A DNA stretch of 64,000 nt, from NCBI GenBank assembly GCA_020859985.1, contig JAJBVD010000083.1, positions 1 through 64,000 of the forward strand, read 5' to 3'. This document shows positions 36,368 to 44,538 of the stretch, piece by piece. Below the pieces are notes generated by a model. That model was not told the origin of the DNA. It did not search any database and was given only the letters and a program-made list of their open reading frames with translations. The number at the start of each line of letters is the position of its first letter. The stretch's first letter is position 1. Source of the stretch: Clostridiales bacterium. Lineage in GTDB: Bacteria; Bacillota; Clostridia; Lachnospirales; Lachnospiraceae. The translations under genes were made by a program, and so were the position numbers.

Positions 36368-38566
36368 ATGCAGGAGGATGAGTTTCAGGAATTCTTAAAG
36401 GAGCGGTATGATCTCTCCATCGCGCGGATTCACGAAATCGGCGGTGAGGAGACCGTGCAGGCTCCTTTTTCTGACTATTTTAGGCGGACGGCAGAGTTTC
36501 TACTGATGATGGAAGAACTGAAAGCAAGGGTTGACGCAGGGCGCACCAGCATGGTATCAGGCTGTGATACGAATCGTGACAGGATACCAGCGGATTGTGC
36601 CGACGGCGGCAGGAAGAATGCGCCGCAAATGGACACTCTTCAGCAGTGCGAGGAGTGGAACGAGCGTCTGTATCAGGATATTTTACCCGGTAATTATGAG
36701 AGCAGCTACGCCAATCCGGAATACGCGGAAAAAATGCTCGGCGAGGGTTATGGAAAGCTTTTGAGTTTTCTGTATACGGAGCTGCGAGGCATGATCGTCT
36801 ATGTGTACGAGCAGAGATTTGAGGAGCAGGTGATCCTGCTGGAATTGTTTATAGAGATTTATAACTGTTTTGAGAACGCAGAACCCGCCGATCATTCGGA
36901 GAACACTTCGTATGGGTCTGACGCTGAATTACCATCTTACCGGGAGCTGCAGCAGATTCTCTACTGGTTTGTCAGTGACTACAGTGAGCTGTTTGTGACA
37001 CACCGGGTGCAGGAGGCAGTTGACCCGTCGCTTGATTTTGCAACGAGGATTGTCATGGATTCGAATCTGGAGGATCCGCGCTATCTCTACCAGTATGGAG
37101 AATATGTCACGGAAAATGAGAGGAAAATGGCAGCATTTTTGAATGCTCTTCCGGAGGAGGAGATAGCGGCGATGGCCGATACCTTCACGGAGGGCTACCG
37201 AATCGGCTTTCTCGCCGGAGGCAAGGATCTTTCGCGTAAGAAAACAGTCAATATCCGGTATCAGTTGGGATTTGAACGCATGATCCGCAGGGCAATTCAG
37301 AGCTTTGAAAAAATGGGGCTGCGCCCGGTCATTTACCGGGCCGCGGTCAGTACGTTAAATAAGAAACAGCATCAGCGCATCGGTTATACGGGTGCGGTGC
37401 CGAATCCGCAGTATGACTATGACCACCGTGCAGACAGCGCGGTATATCTGGATAATAAATTTGTTGAGCGCAGGCTGGGCGTTATGCGTACTGCATATGA
37501 GGAATACCGGCAGGAGGCGCGGGAGCACGGCGGACCGGCTGTAGTAGAAGTGTTTGGCGAGACACCGTTTACTCCGGCTGCTAAGCCAGCCGCTTATCAG
37601 CTTTCGGAAAGGCAGCAGAAGCTTTCCAACCGGATGGATAATGAGGCCTCGCAGATCACCAATCAGTATATTATCGGAAAAGAGCGCAGCTTTACGATCA
37701 TTGCTTTCCCGGTTCCGCAGATCGGGCCGCGTTTTCCGGAGATTTTCAGGGAGACGATAAAGGTCAATACGCTGGATTATTCGCTGTATCAGCGCATTCA
37801 GCAGGTGTTGATTGACGCTCTTGATGAGGGCGTAGCGGTTCATATACAGGGGCAGAATGGCAACCGCACGGATCTGACCGTTGCGCTTACGGCTCTGACA
37901 GACCCGGACAGGCAGACGATCTTTGAAAACTGTGTGGCAGATGTCAACATTCCGGTCGGCGAAGTGTTTACCTCGCCGAAGCTTGGCGGCACGAACGGGC
38001 TGCTGCACGTGAAGCAGGTTTACTTAGGCGCTCTGAATTATATCGATCTTTCCGTGCGTTTCACGGACGGCATGGTGACGGATTACGACTGCGGGAATTT
38101 TGCTTCAGAAGAAGAGAACCGCAAATATTTCTTTGAAAATGTAATGTACAGCCATGAGACGCTGCCGTTGGGTGAGTTTGCAATTGGTACGAACACGACC
38201 GCCTATGTGATGGCGCGACGGTTTGATATTGCCGGTCTGCTGCCAATCCTGATCGCGGAAAAGACCGGACCGCATTTTGCCATCGGCGATACCTGCTACA
38301 GCTGGCAGGAGGACACTCCGGTCTACAATCCGGACGGAAAGGAGATTATTGCCCGCGACAATGAGGTAACGCTGAAGCGGAAAGAAGATCCGTCGAAGGC
38401 CTATTTTGGCTGTCACACGGACATTACGATCCCCTATGAGGAGATCGGCCATATTCAGGTTATCCGTGCGGACGGCAGCCGGATTTCCCTGCTGGAGAAC
38501 GGGCGCTTTGTCCTGCCGGGGACGGAGGAGCTGAATGCGCCGCTGGATGAAGCCACAGTTGAATAA
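36368..38566 (+). CDS. M29-like aminopeptidase
   Basis: A 732-residue protein whose C-terminal two-thirds resembles thermophilic-type metallo-aminopeptidases (M29): IQGQNGNRTDLTVAL, then NIPVGEVFTSP with a likely metal Glu (about residue 533), LHVKQVYLGALNYIDLSVRF, NPAxx-like NVMYSHETLPLGEFAIGTNT (about 595-613), and EKTGPHFAIGDTCYS with His (about 635). These place Glu, Glu, His, Tyr, His and Asp ligands in order. The N-terminal 250 residues are helical and specific to the clostridial form. The metal ligands are inferred by eye. GGAGG precedes ATG 36368. Confidence 0.72.
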   Translation: MQEDEFQEFLKERYDLSIARIHEIGGEETVQAPFSDYFRRTAEFLLMMEELKARVDAGRTSMVSGCDTNRDRIPADCADGGRKNAPQMDTLQQCEEWNERLYQDILPGNYESSYANPEYAEKMLGEGYGKLLSFLYTELRGMIVYVYEQRFEEQVILLELFIEIYNCFENAEPADHSENTSYGSDAELPSYRELQQILYWFVSDYSELFVTHRVQEAVDPSLDFATRIVMDSNLEDPRYLYQYGEYVTENERKMAAFLNALPEEEIAAMADTFTEGYRIGFLAGGKDLSRKKTVNIRYQLGFERMIRRAIQSFEKMGLRPVIYRAAVSTLNKKQHQRIGYTGAVPNPQYDYDHRADSAVYLDNKFVERRLGVMRTAYEEYRQEAREHGGPAVVEVFGETPFTPAAKPAAYQLSERQQKLSNRMDNEASQITNQYIIGKERSFTIIAFPVPQIGPRFPEIFRETIKVNTLDYSLYQRIQQVLIDALDEGVAVHIQGQNGNRTDLTVALTALTDPDRQTIFENCVADVNIPVGEVFTSPKLGGTNGLLHVKQVYLGALNYIDLSVRFTDGMVTDYDCGNFASEEENRKYFFENVMYSHETLPLGEFAIGTNTTAYVMARRFDIAGLLPILIAEKTGPHFAIGDTCYSWQEDTPVYNPDGKEIIARDNEVTLKRKEDPSKAYFGCHTDITIPYEEIGHIQVIRADGSRISLLENGRFVLPGTEELNAPLDEATVE

Positions 38567-38682
38567 AATGAAATTGTCTGGCAGACTTCGCCAGAGGGCA
38601 CGAACCGGCTGTAAAGCCTCTGAAATTGTAAAAATATGGAATGGTCACTTGCGAAAAGATGATAGAAAGAAGATGATATAGT

Positions 38683-38910
38683 ATGAAAATGAATCCCAAA
38701 ATACTGATGCAGCTGAAAGACATGGAAGAACGCTTCAAAGCCGGCCATCCGAGGCTGGAGCCGTTCTTTGCGGCGGCAACGGCCGTGGTCGATGAGGGCT
38801 CTGTGATTGAGGTAACGATGACCACCTCCTCCGGAGAGACGCTTCGCACCAATATGCGGGTCAGCGCACAGGATATGGAGATGATTCAAACATTGAAGGA
38901 TCAGTCATAG
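38683..38910 (+). CDS. Conserved small hypothetical protein
   Basis: A 75-residue soluble protein: a helical start (MKMNPKILMQLKDMEERFKA) followed by a beta-rich part (GSVIEVTMTTSSGETLRTNM). It follows the aminopeptidase gene by 116 nt and is followed by a strong terminator. The type is common in Lachnospiraceae but no function or domain name is recognised. Confidence 0.6.
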   Translation: MKMNPKILMQLKDMEERFKAGHPRLEPFFAAATAVVDEGSVIEVTMTTSSGETLRTNMRVSAQDMEMIQTLKDQS

Positions 38911-38925
38911 TTTGTGGTATAAGAG

Positions 38926-38962
38926 AGGGCACTCTGGAAAAAGAGTGCCCTTGATCATTTTC
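38926..38962 (+). terminator. Terminator
   Basis: AGGGCACTC (38926-38934) pairs perfectly with GAGTGCCCT (38943-38951), followed by TGATCATTTT. It ends the plus-strand run before the convergent GH3 gene. Confidence 0.8.
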
Positions 38963-39012
38963 AGCTTTATTATCAATTATATGATTTTTGAACTGAGCTG
39001 CCTGTGCCTGAG

Positions 39013-41892
39013 TCACTTTCGGACGTCGCCCACCAGCCGGACCCGCAGGGATTCCAGCTCCAGTCCTCCCTGTGAGAAATAAAACTTCATATAGTGCATC
39101 TTCCCGCGCACTTCTTTTTCGCGGGAAATTTCTGATTTTTCAGATTCGCCGTGCCAGGTATAGATATTCAGCACCGTGTTGTCCAGGCTTAAGGTCGCGG
39201 ACATCTGTGCGAGTTCGCTGCCGTGGGAAGCGGCGGTCAGAGAGAAGCAGTAGAGTCCTTCCTGCAGAAAATCCACTGCGATCGTGAACGAACTGCCCGC
39301 CGATGTCATCCGCTCATCAAGCGGGATCACAGTATCCCGGCCAATCGTAAAGTACTCCATGTTCGCGCCGGTCGCAAGGTCCAGATTTTCCGGAGTATTT
39401 ACATGGGTGATCTCATGGTATGTCCCGCGCAGCCGCTGCATGGCGGGGGAGGCGATCAGAAACCGGCAGATGTTGGCTGAGTTCCGCACAAGCTCTGCAC
39501 GGGTCAGAGTCCCTTTTTTTAATGCTTTTGGCTGATTGTCTGAAAAGGTCCGCGCATCCTGCGTCACCATATAGACGTCATTCTGGGCGCGCACCATTGC
39601 GGCCAGATTGTCGCGGGCAGGAGCCTCGCCCTCGTCATTGATCCGCGTCCACCAGTCTGTCATGACCATTCCCTGATAATTCCACTCTTCGCGCAGGATG
39701 GTTGTGTTGAGGTCATAATTGCCCGCGGTCCAGATCCCGTTCACCGGTCCGTAGGTCGTCATGATGGAGCGGGTATGGCCGCTTCTGACACCCATTTCAA
39801 ACGGCTTCAGATAGATCTCGCGCAGCGCACGTTCCGACACCGCGCTGACGACGGAATGGCGCTTGTACTCCTGATTGTTCGCGCAAAAATGCTTCATCGT
39901 GCCGCTGACCGCACAGCGGTCCATGCCCGTCACCTGAGCGACTGCCATGCGGCCGGTCAGATACGGGTCTTCTGAATGATATTCAAAATTCCGTCCGTTT
40001 AAAGGACTGCGGTGAATGTTGATGCCGGGTCCCAAAAGGGAATCAATCTTGTTGGCATAGAGCTCCAGACCTTCCATGGCAAAAAGCTCCGTGACCAGCG
40101 ATTCATTGAACGTGCAGGCGAGCAGCGTGCCGTTTGGAAGACTGAATGCGCTCGTGCCGCAGTCCATGCGGATGCCGGAAGGTCCGTCGGAACAGCAGCC
40201 GGCCGGAATGCCGAAGTCCTGCAGGCGTTCCGTGACTCCGCCGAAAGCGGAGGCTGTGCCCGGCGTCACCTTCGGACTGCACATCCCTTCGCCGCGCGAG
40301 AGTGCCATCAGATCCTCGTCACAAAGCTGCGCCAGAAACTCTTCCATCGTTACAGTTCCATCCGCCACGTCCGCAAGACGATAGCCCTTGTCGCCGGAGT
40401 AAGGCAGGCATTTGGGCAGATGCGCAAGACGCCGGTCTGCCGGAGAGATTGTTCGCTGCGGTACCGGTTCGTATGTAAGAGTAAGCGGGGCTGACAGAGT
40501 GACGTTATTTTGCTCCGCGGTCAGCAGAGACTCAGGGCGGAACCGCTCAAACGGTGTGGTCGGAGCCATCGCTTCATGACACTGGCAGACGGCAGAGGTT
40601 TCGTTGAGAGAAAAGCTTCCGGTTAATGCAGCGCTGCGCACATTGTTCCCTACATAGATTCCATAAGTCCCCTGCTCCAGTACATAACAATCCCTGTGTC
40701 CGGTTACGCCGCTGTCGTCATAGGATGCGAGATCTCTAAGCGGTACGGTAAGAGTAAGCGTTTCTGATTCGCCGGGAATGAGCAGATGCGTTTTTCCGAA
40801 TGCGCATAGGTTGCGCAGCGGTTTGCCAAGCTTTCCCTGCGGCGGATTTACGTAGACCTGTACGACCTCCTTGCCGGAGCGGCTGCCCGTGTTGGTAATC
40901 GTGGCTCGGACGGTAATATGCGGCTCTGATGACGGGTCATTGTTTTCAGCAGGCTGTAAATGGGCTGCCTCATCTGCTGTAAAATCAGAACCGACAGCGG
41001 TGCTCCCGGAAAAATCCGCAGAAAGAGAAGCTGAAGTATCGAACGTCGTGTAGGAAAGCCCATATCCGAACGGATACTGCACCTTTTCCGGTGCAAAGGT
41101 CTCAAAGTAGCGATATCCGACATAAATATCTTCCTGATAATAATTGATCGTATCTGAACCAAAATTGCGTGTGGACGGATAATCCTCAAGCTCGTACGCG
41201 AGCGTGTCAGCAAGCTTTCCGCAGGGAGAGACAGCGCCGCAGAGCACATCTGCAACGCCCAGACCGCCCTCCATGCCGCCCTGCCATGCATAAAGTACGG
41301 CGCCGGGGCGCACTTCGTCCACCCACTTCATGGAAATGATATTGCCTGTATTTAAAACAACTGCCGTGCGCGGAAAGGAAGCACAGACTTTTTTCAGCAT
41401 ATCCGATTCTATATCCGTGAGGTAGTAGCTTCCGGGCTGGCCAAAATTGTCGCGGTCCTCTCCGGCTGTACGGCCTAAGATGACCACAGCCGCGGTGGAA
41501 TGATCCGCCGCGTCACGGACAAGCTCATCTGACAGCGGCATCTCTTCCTGGCACCAGGGCTCCTGCCCCCATCCGTTTCCTTTGTCAAACGGGTGCTGCT
41601 TTATCCACTCGCGGTAGGTGCGAAGAAGCGGTTCGTAAATCCGGATATTCCGACTTTCGTATTCTTTCAGCCCATCGAGAATAGAGCGGACGTAAGGAAC
41701 ATTCACCATACCGCCCGACCCGGTACCACTTTTATAATAGTTTTGCTGAGTCCGCCCGAATACGGCGACTGTATCTCCGGAAAGAAGTGGGAGAGTGTTA
41801 TTTTCATTGCGCAAAAGGACGCAGCCCTCGGCAACTGTCTGCCTGGCGAGCGCGCTGTATTTTTTCCAGTCAAGAGTATAAGAATCCATCAT
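39013..41892 (-). CDS. GH3 beta-glucosidase with reversed domain order
   Basis: A 959-residue glycoside hydrolase family 3 enzyme, cutting beta-glucosides or related sugars. The usual C-terminal alpha/beta domain is at the N terminus (GCVLLRNENNTLPLL, then GRTAGEDRDNFGQPGSYYL, about residues 20-290), a fibronectin-like domain follows (about 315-440), and the catalytic barrel is last (GIPAGCCSDGPSGIRMD, GPGINIHRSPLNGRNFEYHS, then the nucleophile Asp in MVMTDWW near residue 745). This inverted order is known from Ruminococcus albus and Butyrivibrio enzymes. There is no signal peptide, so it should act on imported sugars. It stands alone, without an adjacent transporter. Confidence 0.92.
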   Translation of the reverse strand: MMDSYTLDWKKYSALARQTVAEGCVLLRNENNTLPLLSGDTVAVFGRTQQNYYKSGTGSGGMVNVPYVRSILDGLKEYESRNIRIYEPLLRTYREWIKQHPFDKGNGWGQEPWCQEEMPLSDELVRDAADHSTAAVVILGRTAGEDRDNFGQPGSYYLTDIESDMLKKVCASFPRTAVVLNTGNIISMKWVDEVRPGAVLYAWQGGMEGGLGVADVLCGAVSPCGKLADTLAYELEDYPSTRNFGSDTINYYQEDIYVGYRYFETFAPEKVQYPFGYGLSYTTFDTSASLSADFSGSTAVGSDFTADEAAHLQPAENNDPSSEPHITVRATITNTGSRSGKEVVQVYVNPPQGKLGKPLRNLCAFGKTHLLIPGESETLTLTVPLRDLASYDDSGVTGHRDCYVLEQGTYGIYVGNNVRSAALTGSFSLNETSAVCQCHEAMAPTTPFERFRPESLLTAEQNNVTLSAPLTLTYEPVPQRTISPADRRLAHLPKCLPYSGDKGYRLADVADGTVTMEEFLAQLCDEDLMALSRGEGMCSPKVTPGTASAFGGVTERLQDFGIPAGCCSDGPSGIRMDCGTSAFSLPNGTLLACTFNESLVTELFAMEGLELYANKIDSLLGPGINIHRSPLNGRNFEYHSEDPYLTGRMAVAQVTGMDRCAVSGTMKHFCANNQEYKRHSVVSAVSERALREIYLKPFEMGVRSGHTRSIMTTYGPVNGIWTAGNYDLNTTILREEWNYQGMVMTDWWTRINDEGEAPARDNLAAMVRAQNDVYMVTQDARTFSDNQPKALKKGTLTRAELVRNSANICRFLIASPAMQRLRGTYHEITHVNTPENLDLATGANMEYFTIGRDTVIPLDERMTSAGSSFTIAVDFLQEGLYCFSLTAASHGSELAQMSATLSLDNTVLNIYTWHGESEKSEISREKEVRGKMHYMKFYFSQGGLELESLRVRLVGDVRK

Positions 41893-41957
41893 AAGCTCCG
41901 TTCCGCCGCCGTCAGGCAGCTGTTTCTTATTTTTTACAGGTACACATAAAGTGTTTT

Positions 41958-42092
41958 GTAACTATTCAGGACAGTACTTCGCACTTGCTGCGAAGTACGT
42001 ATGAAAACGTATATTATGTGGGGAAAAGCCCCATCGCGAAGCGATTTTAAATGGGCTTTTCCCTCGTAACTGTGAAGGTACTGAACAGTTAC
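41958..42092. repeat. Composite GTAAC element (about 135 nt, nested inverted repeats)
   Basis: The outer ends are GTAACTATTCAGGACAGTAC (41958-41977) and GTACTGAACAGTTAC (42078-42092), which are nearly complementary. Inside are GTACTTCGCA/TGCGAAGTAC and a 12-bp pair GGGGAAAAGCCC/GGGCTTTTCCC (near 42017-42064). The right end is exactly the 27-nt repeat unit. It looks like a non-autonomous mobile or REP-like element between two minus-strand genes. Confidence 0.75.
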
Positions 42093-42136
42093 AGTGTTTT
42101 GCAGCATACTGCACGGTGAGTAGGGGATAAGTTTCC

Positions 42137-43318
42137 CTACTCGATCAGGTCATCGTCAGATTCGGATTGTATTCCGGTCCGCACCGGAATCCCATTGACT
42201 TCCACGGAATCATTTACCGGGATAACAAAGCAGAGCCGCCCGTCGACGACCTGTGTCTCGATCAGGTCAGCGCATTCCGGCTTAACAGAAATCGAGATGT
42301 CCGGCGTTCTGATCTCAAACTTGCGGGTATGCGCCACATTGGTCACATAGAGCTCCGCCTGTGTGTCGCCGGAAGCTTCCGCAAAGCTTTCATCAAAATG
42401 CTCCAGCGCCTCATCGTCCGCTCCGCTGTCCGCAAGCAGGCGTTTCATATCCCCTTTATCAAGCAGTACCGGGTTCGGGTCATCTTTGTGTTCTTCCAGA
42501 AGCTCGTTCAGGGAAGAGTGGATGTTTTTTACCGTCTCAAACGTGCAGGATTCGCTCAGGGTCTCGGCGACCAGCGTATTGAAGGTATCCTTCTGAGAGC
42601 CTGCTGTGAGAGGAAGCTCGCAGCCTAATAGCAGTCTGGCAAAGTCTGCATTCAGCTCATCCGGATTTTTGGAATAGTACAATAAACTGTGGATATCCGC
42701 ATTGCGGTCTGTAAAGGCCGGAAACAGGAAGCCTGTGACCGGCGGCTCGACGAACCAGTCGCGTATACGCTCACTGATCGTATTGGTCTCCTCGTGATAG
42801 CACAGTCCGGGCTTGGACAGATGCACCGGGCAGATCGAACACAGCAGGAATTCGTAGACATCCTCAGAGGCATCGTCCATATCCAGTCCGTCCGTGCCCT
42901 TTCCGGGAATATCATACGCGCCGTGAATCAGTATGATATAGTAATTCTCCGAATACAAAAAGGTATCGATCACTTTATCGTAAAATTCATCCAACAGGTT
43001 ATCGTCCTTAAGTGCGCTTTCCTTCAGCTTCATCAGAAAGCTCTGAAGTCCGCCGTCTGTGATCGCAGTATGAGGATCTTCTGAATGCACAAGCGGAAAT
43101 TCCATATCCAGCAGATTTCTCCCGATCGTACCGGAGAGCGTCTTTTTGAAAATATCAAAATATTTGAACATTTCTTCTTCGGGAAGGGAAAGAAATGCTT
43201 CCTTCATCGTAGCTTTTTTTGTCTTCTCCGCATCTACATAACAGCCGCAGATCCTTGTGACCGGTGTGCGATCAGGATGAAAGAGACGTTTCAGTTCGGA
43301 GACTTCTTTCTTATTCAT
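42137..43318 (-). CDS. DUF4317 family protein
   Basis: A 393-residue soluble protein of the DUF4317 family, seen almost only in Clostridia. The N terminus MNKKEVSELKRLFHPDRTPV is typical, as are CGCYVDAEKTKK and YVTNVAHTRKFEIRTPDISI near the C terminus. No catalytic motif is evident and the role is unknown. ATG 43318 is chosen because AAGAGGAAA lies just upstream on the minus strand; the frame extends to 43363 without a ribosome site. Confidence 0.85.
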   Translation of the reverse strand: MNKKEVSELKRLFHPDRTPVTRICGCYVDAEKTKKATMKEAFLSLPEEEMFKYFDIFKKTLSGTIGRNLLDMEFPLVHSEDPHTAITDGGLQSFLMKLKESALKDDNLLDEFYDKVIDTFLYSENYYIILIHGAYDIPGKGTDGLDMDDASEDVYEFLLCSICPVHLSKPGLCYHEETNTISERIRDWFVEPPVTGFLFPAFTDRNADIHSLLYYSKNPDELNADFARLLLGCELPLTAGSQKDTFNTLVAETLSESCTFETVKNIHSSLNELLEEHKDDPNPVLLDKGDMKRLLADSGADDEALEHFDESFAEASGDTQAELYVTNVAHTRKFEIRTPDISISVKPECADLIETQVVDGRLCFVIPVNDSVEVNGIPVRTGIQSESDDDLIE

Positions 43319-43456
43319 AATGTGTTTTCCTCTTTCTGTTTGTTCAAAAAATGCCGGAATCATCTGTGCTGCGTGTATTTCCGCATAAGGAGCATGGCTT
43401 TCATGAACATCCTTTTTGGCAATATGTGCGCTTGACAGGAAAATTCCTGCGAAAAA

Positions 43457-44209
43457 TCAGACTGCAAAGACTGTTTTTTCCAGCAGCGGCACGCCCCAGG
43501 TATTGATCGCATACAGCAGCATCAGGTGTACCGGATAGAACCAGTAGAAAACGTATTTGAGCGAGATGCCGCGTTTTCCATTGTAAAAATAGACCGGGAT
43601 AAATGCAATCGGCGCCGGAAGCTCCCAGGAGATCGCAGCCGCCCCGCCGATGCACTGGTACAGCCTGGAATTGCGCATCAGATATAGTACAGCAATCAGA
43701 AAGACGCCTTTATAGTTATAATCCGTATCAATCCATGCAGCCAGCATCATCCCTGCGGCAATCGGCAGAACAGAGAGCAGCACACGCCGCGTACCGTTGT
43801 CTGTCAGCCACCGGATGGCCATCATAACCAACAGTCCGATCAGCAGCGTAAAATAGACATTCTGCTTATCCGGATAAAACCAGCTTCCCTTCAGTGCGAT
43901 GTCGAACGGGATCTCGGAGATCAGCGCGAACAAAAAAAGCCGCCCGGCGTATTTACGCGGACTTCGTGTGTGCAGAAATCCTTCTACCAGTAAAAAGCAG
44001 AAGATAGGGAAGGCAAGCCGCCCGATGTCGCGGGAAGTATTGTAGATATGCACCCATGTGTTCCGCAGGGCTGCATTCCCCGTTACTTCGGGAAGCCGCA
44101 TAATGGAGCGAAGCACGGTCGCGCCTGTGTGGTCGATCAGCATGGTGATGATCGCGATCAGCTTTAATGTGCTGCCGGATATACCCAAATTGGTAAATTT
44201 TTCTTTCAT
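43457..44209 (-). CDS. TraX family membrane protein
   Basis: A 250-residue polytopic membrane protein of the TraX family: STLKLIAIITMLIDHTGATV near the N terminus, RDIGRLAFPIFCFLLVEGFL, and FALISEIPFDIAL (the family's SEIPFD signature). About seven hydrophobic segments follow. TraX acetylates F pilin in enterobacteria, but chromosomal clostridial homologues are probably acyltransferases for other targets. It has its own promoter: TTGACA-N17-TATGCT on the minus strand (44307-44279). Confidence 0.85.
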   Translation of the reverse strand: MKEKFTNLGISGSTLKLIAIITMLIDHTGATVLRSIMRLPEVTGNAALRNTWVHIYNTSRDIGRLAFPIFCFLLVEGFLHTRSPRKYAGRLFLFALISEIPFDIALKGSWFYPDKQNVYFTLLIGLLVMMAIRWLTDNGTRRVLLSVLPIAAGMMLAAWIDTDYNYKGVFLIAVLYLMRNSRLYQCIGGAAAISWELPAPIAFIPVYFYNGKRGISLKYVFYWFYPVHLMLLYAINTWGVPLLEKTVFAV

Positions 44210-44278
44210 AGAGTACCCTTTTATTGATTTTAGCAGAGTAGCTTTGCATTATTATTGCAGTAGTAACAAACCTGAAAC

Positions 44279-44307
44279 AGCATACTTGTTTTCAGAGAGT
44301 TTGTCAA
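44279..44307 (-). promoter_or_regulatory. Promoter of the TraX gene
   Basis: Minus strand TTGACA (44307-44302), 17-nt spacer, TATGCT (44284-44279). The -35 is consensus. Confidence 0.7.
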
Positions 44308-44379
44308 GAACAGATGCAGGAAAACAGTTACCGGGAAACAGTAACCGGAAGTTGTCAATGCCGGGAATAGTAATACCGG

Positions 44380-44447
44380 AAAAACCTCCGGAACAGCTGC
44401 AAAGGAAGATTGGTAGCATATCCTTTGGCATCTGCCGGAGGCTTTTC
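44380..44447 (-). terminator. Terminator of htpG
   Basis: CCTCCGG (44385-44391) pairs with CCGGAGG (44435-44441), enclosing a second stem AAAGGA/TCCTTT. On the minus strand it ends in a T-rich run (GGTTTTTCC). Confidence 0.7.
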
Positions 44448-44538
44448 TATATTTCATGTTTTGCAGTTATGCGCATTTCTGTTTTGTGAGACTCTGCTTT
44501 GTTACTTCCTGTTTTGTCTATCCCTGTTTCACTGCACT

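Larger units (their letters stand above)
44210..44538. other. Intergenic region between TraX and htpG genes
   Basis: No gene. It holds the traX promoter (44279-44307, minus), an AC-rich stretch with short repeats of the type AACAGTTACCGG/AACAGTAACCGG/TAGTAATACCGG (44320-44380), and the htpG terminator (44385-44441). Confidence 0.6.
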
